Assembly (NCBI RefSeq): GCF_007570935.1
Contig: NZ_VLLR01000001.1
Coordinates: forward strand, 1,612,001-1,676,000
Direction: 5' to 3'
Origin: Lactobacillus sp. LL6
GTDB taxonomy: Bacteria; Bacillota; Bacilli; Lactobacillales; Lactobacillaceae
Length of the DNA: 64,000 bases
Part shown: positions 17,586-26,714 of the stretch, piece by piece
Position numbering within the stretch: position 1 is the first letter of the stretch
Layout of the letters: the number at the start of each line of letters is the position of its first letter
The notes under the pieces: model-generated
Seen by the model: the letters and a program-made list of their open reading frames with translations, nothing else
The model's database searches: none
Told to the model about the DNA's origin: nothing
Made by a program: the position numbers and the translations under genes

Positions 17586-18788
17586 ATGGATTCTAGAAAA
17601 AACTTAAGACAGAAAAACAAGCGCAATAATCTTTATTTGGTTATTGGTGCACTAGTATTAGTGGTAGCTATTGCTGCTGGATTTATGATTCATAGTGAAC
17701 ATGTCAAAGGAGAAGCGAAGGCACGCACATTTGCGACTACACACTTCAATCCTAATGTAAAAATCTATGGTATAGATGTTGGCAATCTAACTGTTGCAAA
17801 AGCAACCGAAAAAATCAACAAAAAAGCTACCAATGTCATTCATCTAAAAGATGATAAAGTAGTAGCAGAACGTGATCCTGAAATTACCACGATCAGTAAA
17901 GAACAAGTTCAAAAGTACTTTGATCAACAGCATACTGATATGCCAACTAACAAGAAGTACAATTATACTTCCAAAGAATACGATCAAGCTAAAGAAAAGC
18001 TTACAAAAGTTCATAACGCAAGTGTAACTTATAAGATTGATGGTAAAGAATATAACTTAAAGGCTAAGGATTTAATTACCGAAGCCAACTATAAAAATGG
18101 TAAGTATCAATTCATTGATGTGAAGAATTTAACTAAGAAACTTAACGATATTAACAAAGAAGTTTCCACTCTTCATAAGAGTTACAAAGTTCAAGTTCCA
18201 TCTGGCAATAGTGTAAAAGGTAAAACCATCACTGTTAAAAATGAAAGCTATGGCTGGGGAGTTTACGTTAAAAAGGCCCAAGCAGCTGTTGAACAAGCAT
18301 TTATGAATGGTGATAAGACTTTAGATGGTAGTAAGTACCTCTATGGAGATGGCTTTAGTACATATGAACATGGCTATGGCAAGAGCAACCATGGTCTTGG
18401 TGAAAACTATGCCGTTGTTTCTATTAAGAACCAAGAATTATGGGTTGTTAGAAAAGGCAAAGTTGCAGTTCACTTAAACGATGTCGTAACTGGAACTAAC
18501 AGTGGCGATAATAAAACACCTGTTGGTGTTTGGTACGTAATGTACAAAGAGTCACCAAGTACATTGCGCGGGTTTAATGATGATGGCTCAAGATATTCAT
18601 CCCCAGTTCAATACTGGATGCCATTTACACTTAGTGGATGTGGCTTCCATGATGCAAGCTGGAGAACTAACTGGTCTAAGTCAGCATATCTTTCTGGAGG
18701 CTCCCATGGATGTGTAAATATTCGTCCAAGCGAAATCCACAGCGTATGGAGCAATGTAATCAAGGATGAACCAGTTGTAATTTATTAA
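17586..18788 (+). CDS. L,D-transpeptidase (YkuD domain) with peptidoglycan-binding region
   Basis: The 400-residue protein has an N-terminal signal-anchor (LYLVIGALVLVVAIAAGFMI, about 18-37). An extracellular PG_binding_4-like region follows (about 65-240), then a C-terminal YkuD domain with SGGSHGCVNIRPSE holding the catalytic Cys and the conserved His. The enzyme forms 3-3 cross-links in peptidoglycan or attaches proteins to it. I prefer the ATG at 17586; a GTG four codons upstream is possible and neither has a strong ribosome-binding site. It is followed by a terminator that is duplicated 1.8 kb downstream. Confidence 0.92.
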   Translation: MDSRKNLRQKNKRNNLYLVIGALVLVVAIAAGFMIHSEHVKGEAKARTFATTHFNPNVKIYGIDVGNLTVAKATEKINKKATNVIHLKDDKVVAERDPEITTISKEQVQKYFDQQHTDMPTNKKYNYTSKEYDQAKEKLTKVHNASVTYKIDGKEYNLKAKDLITEANYKNGKYQFIDVKNLTKKLNDINKEVSTLHKSYKVQVPSGNSVKGKTITVKNESYGWGVYVKKAQAAVEQAFMNGDKTLDGSKYLYGDGFSTYEHGYGKSNHGLGENYAVVSIKNQELWVVRKGKVAVHLNDVVTGTNSGDNKTPVGVWYVMYKESPSTLRGFNDDGSRYSSPVQYWMPFTLSGCGFHDASWRTNWSKSAYLSGGSHGCVNIRPSEIHSVWSNVIKDEPVVIY

Positions 18789-18800
18789 TAAGAAATTATA

Positions 18801-18851
18801 AATCCCTCTCCCAGAGCAATCAACTCTGGGAAGGGATTTTTGTATAAAGAA
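18801..18851. repeat. Terminator after the L,D-transpeptidase, left copy of a direct repeat
   Basis: A stem CCCAGAG/CTCTGGG, extended by the outer arms AATCCCTCT and AAGGGATTT, is followed by a T run. The first 31 bases are identical to those at 20638-20668, and the remainder, to a TATAAAGAA, is nearly identical. The two copies flank the SLAP and helveticin-like genes in direct orientation, 1837 bases apart. Confidence 0.9.
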
Positions 18852-18933
18852 GTCAAATTCATCCTTATTATTCCCTTTGTATTGTAAAATAAAGATGAAT
18901 TACCATTATATTTTTAGAAAGGATTTATAACAA

Positions 18934-19563
18934 ATGAATAAAAGAAATACACTAATAATTGCACCATTTATATTTATTATTTTTTCAATCTTTTTATTAA
19001 TTTTTCTAAAAACGCCTGCTATAGCATCAACTAATAATACACCAATTACTTTTAATCATAATTCTTATATTTATAATAAAAACGGAAAAAGAATTATGAA
19101 AAATAAAAAGTATTTAAAAAACGAATCCACTATAGCTAAAGGTAGAATTGTAAAACTTAGTAAAAATAAAAAATACTATACACTTTATTATTCTTCTGGA
19201 AAAATTACTAAACTTTGGCTCCCATATACTATAATAAATAAACATGCGTATTATAATATCAAGGATAACGAATATATAAAAGTAGCTAATGTAAAAAGTA
19301 TTAATAACCAAGAATTAATCGCCACTTCAGGAAAAATAATTATTAAAAAAGATACCTATTTTTACGATATAAACGGTAATAAAACAAAAGAAAGAGTAGC
19401 GAAAAACACAATTCTTAAAGTTAATGGCTTATTTAATTTAAAACCAAACTGGCCACAAGGAAGAAACTTTTATCGTGTCTACGGAACTAATCATTACTTA
19501 CTAATATATGATGTAATTCAACCACGTACTCCTCTTCTTCTTCAATCTAAGGAAAGTATTTAG
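18934..19563 (+). CDS. Secreted protein with SLAP-type repeats
   Basis: The 209-residue protein has a signal peptide (MNKRNTLIIAPFIFIIFSIF, cleavage probably after AIAS at about 32). Two surface-layer-protein-A (SLAP)-like modules follow. Each has the NSYIYNKNGKRI / DTYFYDINGNKTKERV pattern, then a KNTILKVNGLF / AKGRIVKLSKN strand and a YYTLYYSSG / FYRVYGTNHYLL strand. SLAP modules bind cell-wall polymers non-covalently, so the protein is probably wall-associated. AT content is higher than in the neighbours. It lies 106 bases upstream of the helveticin-like gene inside the repeat-bounded cassette. Confidence 0.75.
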   Translation: MNKRNTLIIAPFIFIIFSIFLLIFLKTPAIASTNNTPITFNHNSYIYNKNGKRIMKNKKYLKNESTIAKGRIVKLSKNKKYYTLYYSSGKITKLWLPYTIINKHAYYNIKDNEYIKVANVKSINNQELIATSGKIIIKKDTYFYDINGNKTKERVAKNTILKVNGLFNLKPNWPQGRNFYRVYGTNHYLLIYDVIQPRTPLLLQSKESI

Positions 19564-19669
19564 AAATTAACTCATGAAAACAAATCGTTATTTTTGAATC
19601 TTTATTTAATTGCATTATAATAAAAGTAGAGATAAAAACTTAGATTTATAATCAAAGAAGGTAATTCAA

Positions 19670-20629
19670 ATGGAAATTACATTAAAAGCTAAGTTAAATA
19701 CTCCCTTTGCACGAGTAGTTCAAAAAGCAAATATAGGTTCAAAATATACTTATGCCTTACAAATGTATAAAAATGATACCTATGTAAGTCGAACATATAA
19801 TGCAACTTATAATGGTCAAACATTAAACTTCCCATCTCCAGGATTAAAAATGATTGGTCGCACTACTCAAGATATAAATAATAATACTCATAAAGATGCC
19901 GCTGGTGGTCACACTCAAACTTGGGAATACGCAGGAGGAAAAAATCAAAATAACTTTAATGGAGGATGGTTTATCGGAACTAAATCCAATGACAAAAAAT
20001 GGACTATTCAAATAGGTAGATTAACATATCCTGGTACTTATAGTAAAAATACTCAAATATCTCGTATCTCAAACTTAGTAGAGATTACTAACGGTAATTG
20101 GAGTGGACAACATATCTACAGAGTAGAAGCCGCTGTGTCCCCAAGTTACCACTATCTAATGATAGCCACAGTTTGGACAAATAATTCTGGCCATTTTGCT
20201 TTATATGATCTTGCTAAAGTTAATAACGCATTAAATAATAACGGTTCTAGCAATGTCACTATCAGTGATTTATCTCCATATAAAGTAGCTCCTTATATTG
20301 ACATTGATAATTTTGTAGGGCGCATTAATTCTATTCAAGGTTATGATATTGATGACAGTAAAAATATTTATATTTCTAGTCAATATTCTCCAGATAAACC
20401 TAACGCATCTGAAAGAAAATTAGTAAAATTTAATTGGCAAAACTTCAATAATTGGGAAATACATAACCTTACTAAAGATAGTCGATTAGATACTAATTTT
20501 GTTGGATATCCTACTGAGCTTGAAGGTATCCAAGTAATAGGAAACAACGATTTATATTTGACCGTTGCATATCATAGTAAAGACGGTAACAGTACCATTG
20601 GAAATCAAATATTTAGAATTACATGGTAA
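19670..20629 (+). CDS. Helveticin J family class III bacteriocin-like protein
   Basis: The 319-residue protein aligns by eye with helveticin J (about 333 residues). Shared points are ARVVQKANIGSKYTYALQMYK near the start, AGGHTQTWEYAGG (about 80-92), GGWFIGTK, HIYRVEAAVSPSYHYLMIATV (about 145-165), FVGRINSIQGYDIDDSKNIYISSQYSPD and the C-terminal LEGIQVIGNNDLYLTVAYHSK. Helveticin J is a heat-labile bacteriolysin. No signal peptide is visible, as for helveticin J itself. GAAGG precedes the ATG. No dedicated immunity gene was seen. The SLAP protein upstream could be a partner, which is inference. Whether it kills is unknown. Confidence 0.85.
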   Translation: MEITLKAKLNTPFARVVQKANIGSKYTYALQMYKNDTYVSRTYNATYNGQTLNFPSPGLKMIGRTTQDINNNTHKDAAGGHTQTWEYAGGKNQNNFNGGWFIGTKSNDKKWTIQIGRLTYPGTYSKNTQISRISNLVEITNGNWSGQHIYRVEAAVSPSYHYLMIATVWTNNSGHFALYDLAKVNNALNNNGSSNVTISDLSPYKVAPYIDIDNFVGRINSIQGYDIDDSKNIYISSQYSPDKPNASERKLVKFNWQNFNNWEIHNLTKDSRLDTNFVGYPTELEGIQVIGNNDLYLTVAYHSKDGNSTIGNQIFRITW

Positions 20630-20637
20630 GTAGTTTT

Positions 20638-20689
20638 AATCCCTCTCCCAGAGCAATCAACTCTGGGAGAGGATTTTTTATATAAAGAA
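20638..20689. repeat. Terminator after the helveticin-like gene, right copy of the direct repeat
   Basis: This is the same hairpin as at 18801-18851, with the order of two purines changed in the right outer arm (GAGGA versus AGGGA) and one base length difference in the T tract. It acts as terminator of the helveticin-like gene and marks the right edge of the cassette. Confidence 0.9.
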
Positions 20690-20756
20690 TTATTATCTCA
20701 CTATTTAACTAATTAAGCTTTAAGAATACCCATATATGGGATTTTTTTGCAAAAAA

Positions 20757-20785
20757 ATAATGGCCAAGTTTGACCATTATTTTTA
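20757..20785 (-). terminator. Terminator of dtpT
   Basis: AATAATGG/CCATTATT arms with a 10-base loop are followed by T residues on the minus strand. It lies immediately downstream of the dtpT stop codon. Confidence 0.8.
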
Positions 20786-20789
20786 TTAT

Positions 20790-22292
20790 TTAATTTACTC
20801 CAGCCATAAGTGAGTGAATCTTTTTAGCAAAGAATAGCATCACAATACCAAAGATTACACTAACAATACCAACAATCAAGAAGTAAGGTACTTCTGTAGC
20901 ACTTGAGTAGTATTTAACAATTTGTGCGTTTACAGCTTGTCCTGCAGCGTCTGCCAAGAACCACATACTCATCATCTGTGACTTAAATGCTTTTGGTGCA
21001 AGCTTAGTTGTTACAGAAAGTCCAATTGGTGAAATAAGCATTTCTGCAATTTCAACAATAAACCATGAACCAACAAGCCAGAATGGACTAACACGGTCAC
21101 TAGTACCAAACAACCAACCTGGAATTGCCATCCACATATAGGAAAGTCCAGCAAATACCAACCCTGCCGCAAACTTAGTAGGTGCACTTGGTTGTTTTTT
21201 CCAATTTTCCCAAAGCCATACAAAGAATGGTGTCAAAATCATGATGAAAACAGGGTTTAAAGTTTGGAAGTTAGCAGCTGCAAAGTGCCAGTTTCCAATA
21301 TGAAGTACTGTACGTTGTTCAGCAAAAAGTGCTAAAACAACAGAACCAGATTCTTCAATTCCCCAGAAAATTGCTGCAGCAATAAACAAAGGTACATAAG
21401 CCCATACACGTGAGCGTTCAACCTTAGACACCTTTGGACTGCGAAGCATAATTACAAAGTAGTAAACAGGAATCGCAATTGCTAAAATGGTTAGCAAATT
21501 AATGATATTATCAATGTTCAATTGTCCCATTAATGCCATTACTACTAAAAGAGCAACTACAATTACAACACCAATAACTACTTTTTGAATAATCTTATTT
21601 AAATCTTTACGTTCAATTGGATCGTTTGGATACATTCCTGCTTCTGGCAAGTATTTTTTACCATCGAAGTAGTATTGAACAAGTCCAATAAACATACCGA
21701 TTGCTGCAAGTGAGAATCCAGCATGGAAATTATAATGATTACCAAAAGCATGGAAACCAAAGCCATTAGATGCCCATGGCACTAAGATAGGAGCAATTGC
21801 AGATCCTAAATTAATACCGAAAACAAACATACTGAACCCTGCATCACGGCGACGGTCATTTTCTGAATAAAGACTACCAACCATGTCAGATACATTTGGC
21901 TTTAAAAGACCAGTACCTACAACAATTAAGGCAATTGAGCTATAAAGTGCTGCTAATCCCCATGGAAAGGCTAAAACAATATGACCAAACATGATGAGGA
22001 CACCACCGAAGAAAACAGTTCTTCTAGGTCCCCATACACGGTCTGAAAGCCAGCCCCCTACAACACTAGATAAATAAACAAGTGAACCATAAATCGACAT
22101 TACACTAGCTGCCGTTGTCTGGCTCATTCCAAGTCCGCCTGCACTTACTGCATAATACATGTAGAAGAGCAGAATGGCTCTCATGCCATAGTAACTAAAT
22201 CTTTCCCACATTTCTGTGAAGAAGAGTGTGGAAAGACCTCTCGGTTGACCAAAGAAAGCCGTATCAATATTCTTTTTATTACTCATTAACAA
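20790..22292 (-). CDS. dtpT: Proton-dependent di/tripeptide transporter (POT family)
   Basis: The 500-residue protein has about 12-14 membrane spans. It begins with the family sequence [35 protein letters not shown], containing the conserved ExxERFxYYG proton-coupling motif. [19 protein letters not shown] and the PTR2 signature [17 protein letters not shown] follow. It imports di- and tripeptides with protons, feeding peptidases such as PepD and PepN in this window. The true start is probably MSNKKN at 22286 (the third codon); both are in frame. It is monocistronic. Confidence 0.93.
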   Translation of the reverse strand: MLMSNKKNIDTAFFGQPRGLSTLFFTEMWERFSYYGMRAILLFYMYYAVSAGGLGMSQTTAASVMSIYGSLVYLSSVVGGWLSDRVWGPRRTVFFGGVLIMFGHIVLAFPWGLAALYSSIALIVVGTGLLKPNVSDMVGSLYSENDRRRDAGFSMFVFGINLGSAIAPILVPWASNGFGFHAFGNHYNFHAGFSLAAIGMFIGLVQYYFDGKKYLPEAGMYPNDPIERKDLNKIIQKVVIGVVIVVALLVVMALMGQLNIDNIINLLTILAIAIPVYYFVIMLRSPKVSKVERSRVWAYVPLFIAAAIFWGIEESGSVVLALFAEQRTVLHIGNWHFAAANFQTLNPVFIMILTPFFVWLWENWKKQPSAPTKFAAGLVFAGLSYMWMAIPGWLFGTSDRVSPFWLVGSWFIVEIAEMLISPIGLSVTTKLAPKAFKSQMMSMWFLADAAGQAVNAQIVKYYSSATEVPYFLIVGIVSVIFGIVMLFFAKKIHSLMAGVN

Positions 22293-22391
22293 TTTTCCCC
22301 CTTAAATTAGGTAAGTGAGTATTAATGTTAATTATATTTGATTAGTAGGGGATTAGTCAATATATGCTGTATATGTATACTGTATATAAAC

Positions 22392-22430
22392 AAAAATAGA
22401 AACTTATTTATACATAAGTTTCTATTTTTT
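22392..22430. terminator. Bidirectional terminator downstream of pepN
   Basis: The stem AAAATAGAAACTTA/TAAGTTTCTATTTT with an 8-base loop has A and T runs on both sides. It terminates pepN on the minus strand and lies upstream of dtpT. Confidence 0.9.
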
Positions 22431-22446
22431 TAGTTATTATTTATTT

Positions 22447-24978
22447 TTAGTTAATTTCAACTTCAATTGCGCCATTCACAGCATCTTTTTCTTTTTCAAT
22501 CAAGTTGACCTTAGTTTCAATTACTTTAATATCCATTTTAATTTCACGAGTTAAACCTGGAGTATTAATTTTGGGTTCAAAGAACTTCTTAAATTCTTCA
22601 AGTCGCTCTGGGGTATGGAATACATAAGCAGTAACAGTAATAAATGTAGCAAATTCCATATCGCCACCAACTGTCTTTTCAAGCCAATCCCAATCTTCAC
22701 GAAGCCAATTCCAAGCAGCTTGTTGACCATGAGAATTAGCAAGAACACCACGATACCAGCCACGTAAATCTTGTGGCTTAATTACATTAGCATCTTCAAA
22801 GTAGCCTACAATCTTATTAATTTCAGCAATATCTACAGAGCTAGTTGATGCAAGACGAATATCGGCTTTATATGAAGCATCAGAAGTTTTTTGGTAATCT
22901 TTAATTAGCATTGCCATTAAATTATGACCGCCAAAGTTTTTGACTTCACTAATCAAAACATAAGGACGAATATCAGCATTAATTGCCTCTAAGTTATCCT
23001 CATTTTCAACAAAAATCTTATGGGCTTCTTTAATTGATTCAGGATTGCCCGCATAAATACTTGCACTAAGTTCAAGTGGTCGAATTTGTGCATCTTCATC
23101 ACTTTCGCCCTTCTTTGGAATCCAGCCAAGACGCGCAACTTGTTCTACTGAAAGGTCATCATAGAACTTCTTTAAATTCTTTTCATCCCCTGAACCAGGC
23201 TTTACAAATTCACGTAATTTTGCAGCAGTTGCATAAAGAGCAGTAATTACTAAACTAGATTTAGAATTTGCAAATTTTGCAAGAAGCGGAACAATTGTAG
23301 CATAAGAAATTTGTCCACCTTGTGCTAAAAGTCTTAAATCTTGCAAAATTTGAAGCTTAGCAATTGAATCAAGTTCATCAGTATCAGCTAAAATATCATC
23401 AAGCAAAGTCTTATCATATTCAACAATAAAATGAGAATTATTACCAACATTTAAACGAAGAGGATGACCTGCTTTATCACGCAAATCCTTATAATTACCC
23501 AAGTTAATTTCTTTATCCTTCATAATTGTTGGTGCATCAAAATTAGCATTCAAAGGAATTTGCCAAGTTCTTCCCTTATCTTCTCCATCACCAATGAAGA
23601 ATTGTTTTTGACTTAAAATAAGGTCCCCGTTGTCATCAATTTTAGCTGTAACAACTGGATAGCCCGGTTGTTCAAGCCAAGAATGCATAATTTCACCAAT
23701 ATTCAAATCAGTTGCAGTAGACAAAGCATTCCATAAGTCGTCACCTGTGGCATTATCAAACTTATGATGATCAAAGTAGTATTTAAGTCCTTTTCTAAGA
23801 GCTTCATCGCCTAAAAGTGAACGAACCATGACAAGAAGTCTTGATCCCTTAGCATAAACAATTGCTGGATCAAACAGGGCATCAATTTCAGCCGGATCAT
23901 TAACTTCAACATGAACTGACTGTACCCCATCGGTAGCATCTCTTTGAAGTGCTTGAGGAGCTTCGCTTGTTTGGAACATTTCCCAAATATGCCAATTTGG
24001 TTCTAAATGATCCACTGAAAGATATTCCATCATATTAGCAAAACTTTCATTAAGCCATAAGTTGTCCCACCACTTCATAGTTACCAAATCACCAAACCAT
24101 TGGTGAGCTAATTCGTGAGTAATAACTGTTGCAACCAGCTTTTTATTTTCAAGAGTAGTATTATCTGGATCTAAAAGGAGATATGCTTCACGATAAGTGA
24201 TAAGACCCCAGTTTTCCATAGCTCCTGCTGAAAAATCAGGAAGTGCCAATTGCCATGAGTGTGGTAATGGATATGGAGTTTCATAAAATTCTTCATAAAA
24301 ATCAATCGCACGTTTTGCAATATCTAAAGCAAAATCAAGTTCTTTTGGTTTATGAGCTTTAGTGGCAAATACACCAACCTTGATACCATTTTTAGTTTCG
24401 GTGATTTTTGATTGAAGTTCACCAAAGGCAAAGGCTACAAGATAAGTTGACATGCGAACTGTTTCTTCAAAATGGTGGACACCATCAACGACTTCAGTTT
24501 CAGGCATGTTAGCAAGTGCGATTTCACCAGGTTTTTCATCCCACTTAAGAGATAAAGTAAAAGTAGCCTTTGCTTCAGGTTCATCAACTGAAGGGAAAGC
24601 TTGTCTAGCAAATGTAGTTTCAAATTGGGTCCCGATAATTTGCTTCTTTTCACCATTAAATTCGTAATAAGAAGGATAAATCCCCATCATTGTGTCAGTA
24701 AGTGGAGCAGTATAATCAATTGCAATAGTAGTCTTACCAGTTCTACCTAAATTGATTTTAATTGCTTCATCTTTATCACTAACTTCAAACTCTACATCTT
24801 CTCCATCAGCACGAACTGCGGAAATTGTCATGTATTTTTGATTAATAAAAACTGTGTCATCTTGTGCTTCACCAGTAATAGTTGAAGTACCGCTAATTAA
24901 TTTTTTGCCCCGGTTGACATCAATAAAAAGATCATAATGTTCTGGGTGGAAAGTTTCGTAAAAACGTTTTACTGCCAT
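22447..24978 (-). CDS. pepN: Aminopeptidase N (lysyl aminopeptidase)
   Basis: This is an 843-residue M1 metallopeptidase. The exopeptidase motif GAMENWGLITYRE is near residue 254. The zinc-binding HELAHQW (about 288-294) is followed by NESFANMMEYLS with the third zinc ligand Glu. A catalytic Tyr in AIVYAKGSRLLVMVR (about 375) is also visible. Length and domain layout match LAB PepN. It releases N-terminal residues from peptides in the cytoplasm and is part of casein-derived peptide use. GGAGG precedes the start. It is monocistronic. Confidence 0.96.
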   Translation of the reverse strand: MAVKRFYETFHPEHYDLFIDVNRGKKLISGTSTITGEAQDDTVFINQKYMTISAVRADGEDVEFEVSDKDEAIKINLGRTGKTTIAIDYTAPLTDTMMGIYPSYYEFNGEKKQIIGTQFETTFARQAFPSVDEPEAKATFTLSLKWDEKPGEIALANMPETEVVDGVHHFEETVRMSTYLVAFAFGELQSKITETKNGIKVGVFATKAHKPKELDFALDIAKRAIDFYEEFYETPYPLPHSWQLALPDFSAGAMENWGLITYREAYLLLDPDNTTLENKKLVATVITHELAHQWFGDLVTMKWWDNLWLNESFANMMEYLSVDHLEPNWHIWEMFQTSEAPQALQRDATDGVQSVHVEVNDPAEIDALFDPAIVYAKGSRLLVMVRSLLGDEALRKGLKYYFDHHKFDNATGDDLWNALSTATDLNIGEIMHSWLEQPGYPVVTAKIDDNGDLILSQKQFFIGDGEDKGRTWQIPLNANFDAPTIMKDKEINLGNYKDLRDKAGHPLRLNVGNNSHFIVEYDKTLLDDILADTDELDSIAKLQILQDLRLLAQGGQISYATIVPLLAKFANSKSSLVITALYATAAKLREFVKPGSGDEKNLKKFYDDLSVEQVARLGWIPKKGESDEDAQIRPLELSASIYAGNPESIKEAHKIFVENEDNLEAINADIRPYVLISEVKNFGGHNLMAMLIKDYQKTSDASYKADIRLASTSSVDIAEINKIVGYFEDANVIKPQDLRGWYRGVLANSHGQQAAWNWLREDWDWLEKTVGGDMEFATFITVTAYVFHTPERLEEFKKFFEPKINTPGLTREIKMDIKVIETKVNLIEKEKDAVNGAIEVEIN

Positions 24979-25174
24979 TTTTTAACCTCCTATATACGGA
25001 ACTATTTTTCTTAATTTTAGCAAAAAACTTTAAATGTTACATTAAAAACGCTAAAAACATAGGATTGTAAGCCTCTCGTGGTCGTTTTGTAACATTGTTG
25101 TCATATTCACCATGTAATATATAAGCATAGTCATTAAGAAATAGTTAAGTTTACGGGGAATGAAATTAAGAATA

Positions 25175-25534
25175 ATGAATAATTTTAAATCTACTATTGT
25201 TAAATTAATCGCAGCTATCGCTTTAGCTTTCACTGCTGTTGTTGCAGTTCAAACCATTACTGCTAACAGTTCAAACACTACTGTTCAAGCTGCTACTAGA
25301 AAATTATCTAAGAAAGAAAAAGCAGCTAAGCATTGGATTGCAATGCGTGAAAGTGGCGGCAGCTACACTGCAAGAAATGGTGTTTGTTATGGTCGCTATC
25401 AATTAAACATTGGTTACTTGCATGGTGATTACTCAAAGAAGAACCAAGAAAGAACTGCTGATAACTACGTTTATGGTCGTTATGGTTCATGGGTAAATGC
25501 TAAGAGATTTTGGCTTAGTCACCACTGGTATTAA
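25175..25534 (+). CDS. Aggregation-promoting factor (Apf)-like secreted protein
   Basis: The protein has 119 residues from the ATG at 25175 (MNNFKSTIVKLIAAIALAFTAV). A start at 25160 (MKLRIMNN) is also in frame. GGGGA lies directly before the first ATG and 15 bases before the second, so the ribosome-binding site does not decide. A signal peptide ends near AATRK. The C-terminal domain AAKHWIAMRESGGSYTARNG...WLSHHWY matches the Apf domain, with RESGG resembling a lysozyme/resuscitation-factor catalytic region. Apf proteins affect autoaggregation and cell shape. It lacks the Ala/Gln/Pro-rich central region of classic Apf. A promoter TTGTCA (25098) - 16 bases - TATAAG lies upstream. Confidence 0.85.
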   Translation: MNNFKSTIVKLIAAIALAFTAVVAVQTITANSSNTTVQAATRKLSKKEKAAKHWIAMRESGGSYTARNGVCYGRYQLNIGYLHGDYSKKNQERTADNYVYGRYGSWVNAKRFWLSHHWY

Positions 25535-25562
25535 TACAATTTAAATTAATTCCCAGTAATAA

Positions 25563-25603
25563 AAAATACAGCTTGATCAATTTGATCAGGCTGTATTTTT
25601 TTA
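25563..25603. terminator. Bidirectional terminator
   Basis: Stem ATACAGCYTGATCA with AATT loop region closes against GATCAGGCTGTAT, with A/T tracts on either side. It is shared by the Apf-like gene and the convergent membrane protein gene. Confidence 0.9.
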
Positions 25604-26581
25604 TTCAAATTTATCTTGTTTAATAAAACGATATAGTGAAATTAATAAAACAACAACTGAGCAGATAATTGCTACATAAGCCATACCTCCAACTTTAACA
25701 GCATTATTTGCCGCTTGCTGACTCATATTGTTTTCCATAGCGTAAGCAACTACCCAATGACGCATTAATACTGGAGTTAAAACAAAAGATATTGCAGAAA
25801 TAATAGAAGCAATAAGTGCAGAATTGCGTGAATATGGTTCCTTAAAGAATTGCGAAAGTACACAAAAAGCTGGCGCAATCATCAAAACAAATATCCACAT
25901 TACAATCCAGCGTCCAGATGGTGAACTCATCATTTGAGCACTATTGGTTGCATAACGATATGAACTCCATAATTGTCCTCCGGTGAACGTATTGAGCAAG
26001 TTTAAAAAATATGTTCCCTGTTGACCATATGCCCCACCACGATTAGATAAAAGTCCCGTAATAACTTGAAAACTATCAGTAGAACCTGCTGAAGAAAAGT
26101 CTACTGATACTACTTGTTTCATATAAGTTGCTAAAAACATCAAAATTGACCCACCAAACTGAATTGCACGAAGCATACTCAATCTTCTGGAAGCTTTCAT
26201 CTTAAACTCTAAACTTAAGACTTGGTTAGGATGATGACTATTACCTATCACACTGATTCCTATGATAACTATTCCAGCTAGAATTAAAAGTCCCCACCAG
26301 AGCTTAACCATAATTAAAATAATTGCAACTACTATTACCGCTACTGCAACATATGGACGATCTGCAAAAATGTCCCAAAAGTTTAAAGTATGACGCTTAT
26401 CTTCTCGAGTTGTAATATTTTGTGCAATATTTGCTGAACTCATTTGAGGTTTTTGACGACTATTTCTAAACTCTTCCCTATTAATACTTTTATTTTTAGC
26501 AAAATTAGCCTTGGAACTGCTTGTTCCTTGCGAATTTTTTGCATTTTTCATTCTATATTCGCGACGCGACATATGTGCCAT
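25601..26581 (-). CDS. Hypothetical multi-spanning membrane protein
   Basis: I do not recognise this 326-residue protein. A hydrophilic, Lys/Asn/Ser-rich cytoplasmic region of about 70 residues (MSRREYRMKNAKNSQG...) precedes roughly six membrane spans (about 76-92, 93-110, 135-152, 222-242, 252-275, 298-318). Between spans two and four is an exposed stretch with GGAYGQQGTYFLNLLNTFTGGQLWSSYRYATNSAQMMSSPSG. AAGGGAG lies 10 bases before the ATG. It is monocistronic and conserved in appearance, but no functional motif is visible. Confidence 0.75.
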   Translation of the reverse strand: MAHMSRREYRMKNAKNSQGTSSSKANFAKNKSINREEFRNSRQKPQMSSANIAQNITTREDKRHTLNFWDIFADRPYVAVAVIVVAIILIMVKLWWGLLILAGIVIIGISVIGNSHHPNQVLSLEFKMKASRRLSMLRAIQFGGSILMFLATYMKQVVSVDFSSAGSTDSFQVITGLLSNRGGAYGQQGTYFLNLLNTFTGGQLWSSYRYATNSAQMMSSPSGRWIVMWIFVLMIAPAFCVLSQFFKEPYSRNSALIASIISAISFVLTPVLMRHWVVAYAMENNMSQQAANNAVKVGGMAYVAIICSVVVLLISLYRFIKQDKFE

Positions 26582-26714
26582 AAGCTAGCACTCCCTTCTA
26601 AGAAAATATGCTAGCATAGTTTATTTGCAATAAGTTAACAATTAAGTGAAATTTAGTAATTTTTGAAATATGTTACAATAAAAGCTAAGTATTTTAAAAA
26701 AAGAAGATGAAATT

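Noticed and set aside
22330-22400. GTATAC/TGTATATA alternating motif upstream of dtpT as a regulator site
   Set aside because: It is a low-complexity TA/TG run with no second copy; not enough to call an operator.
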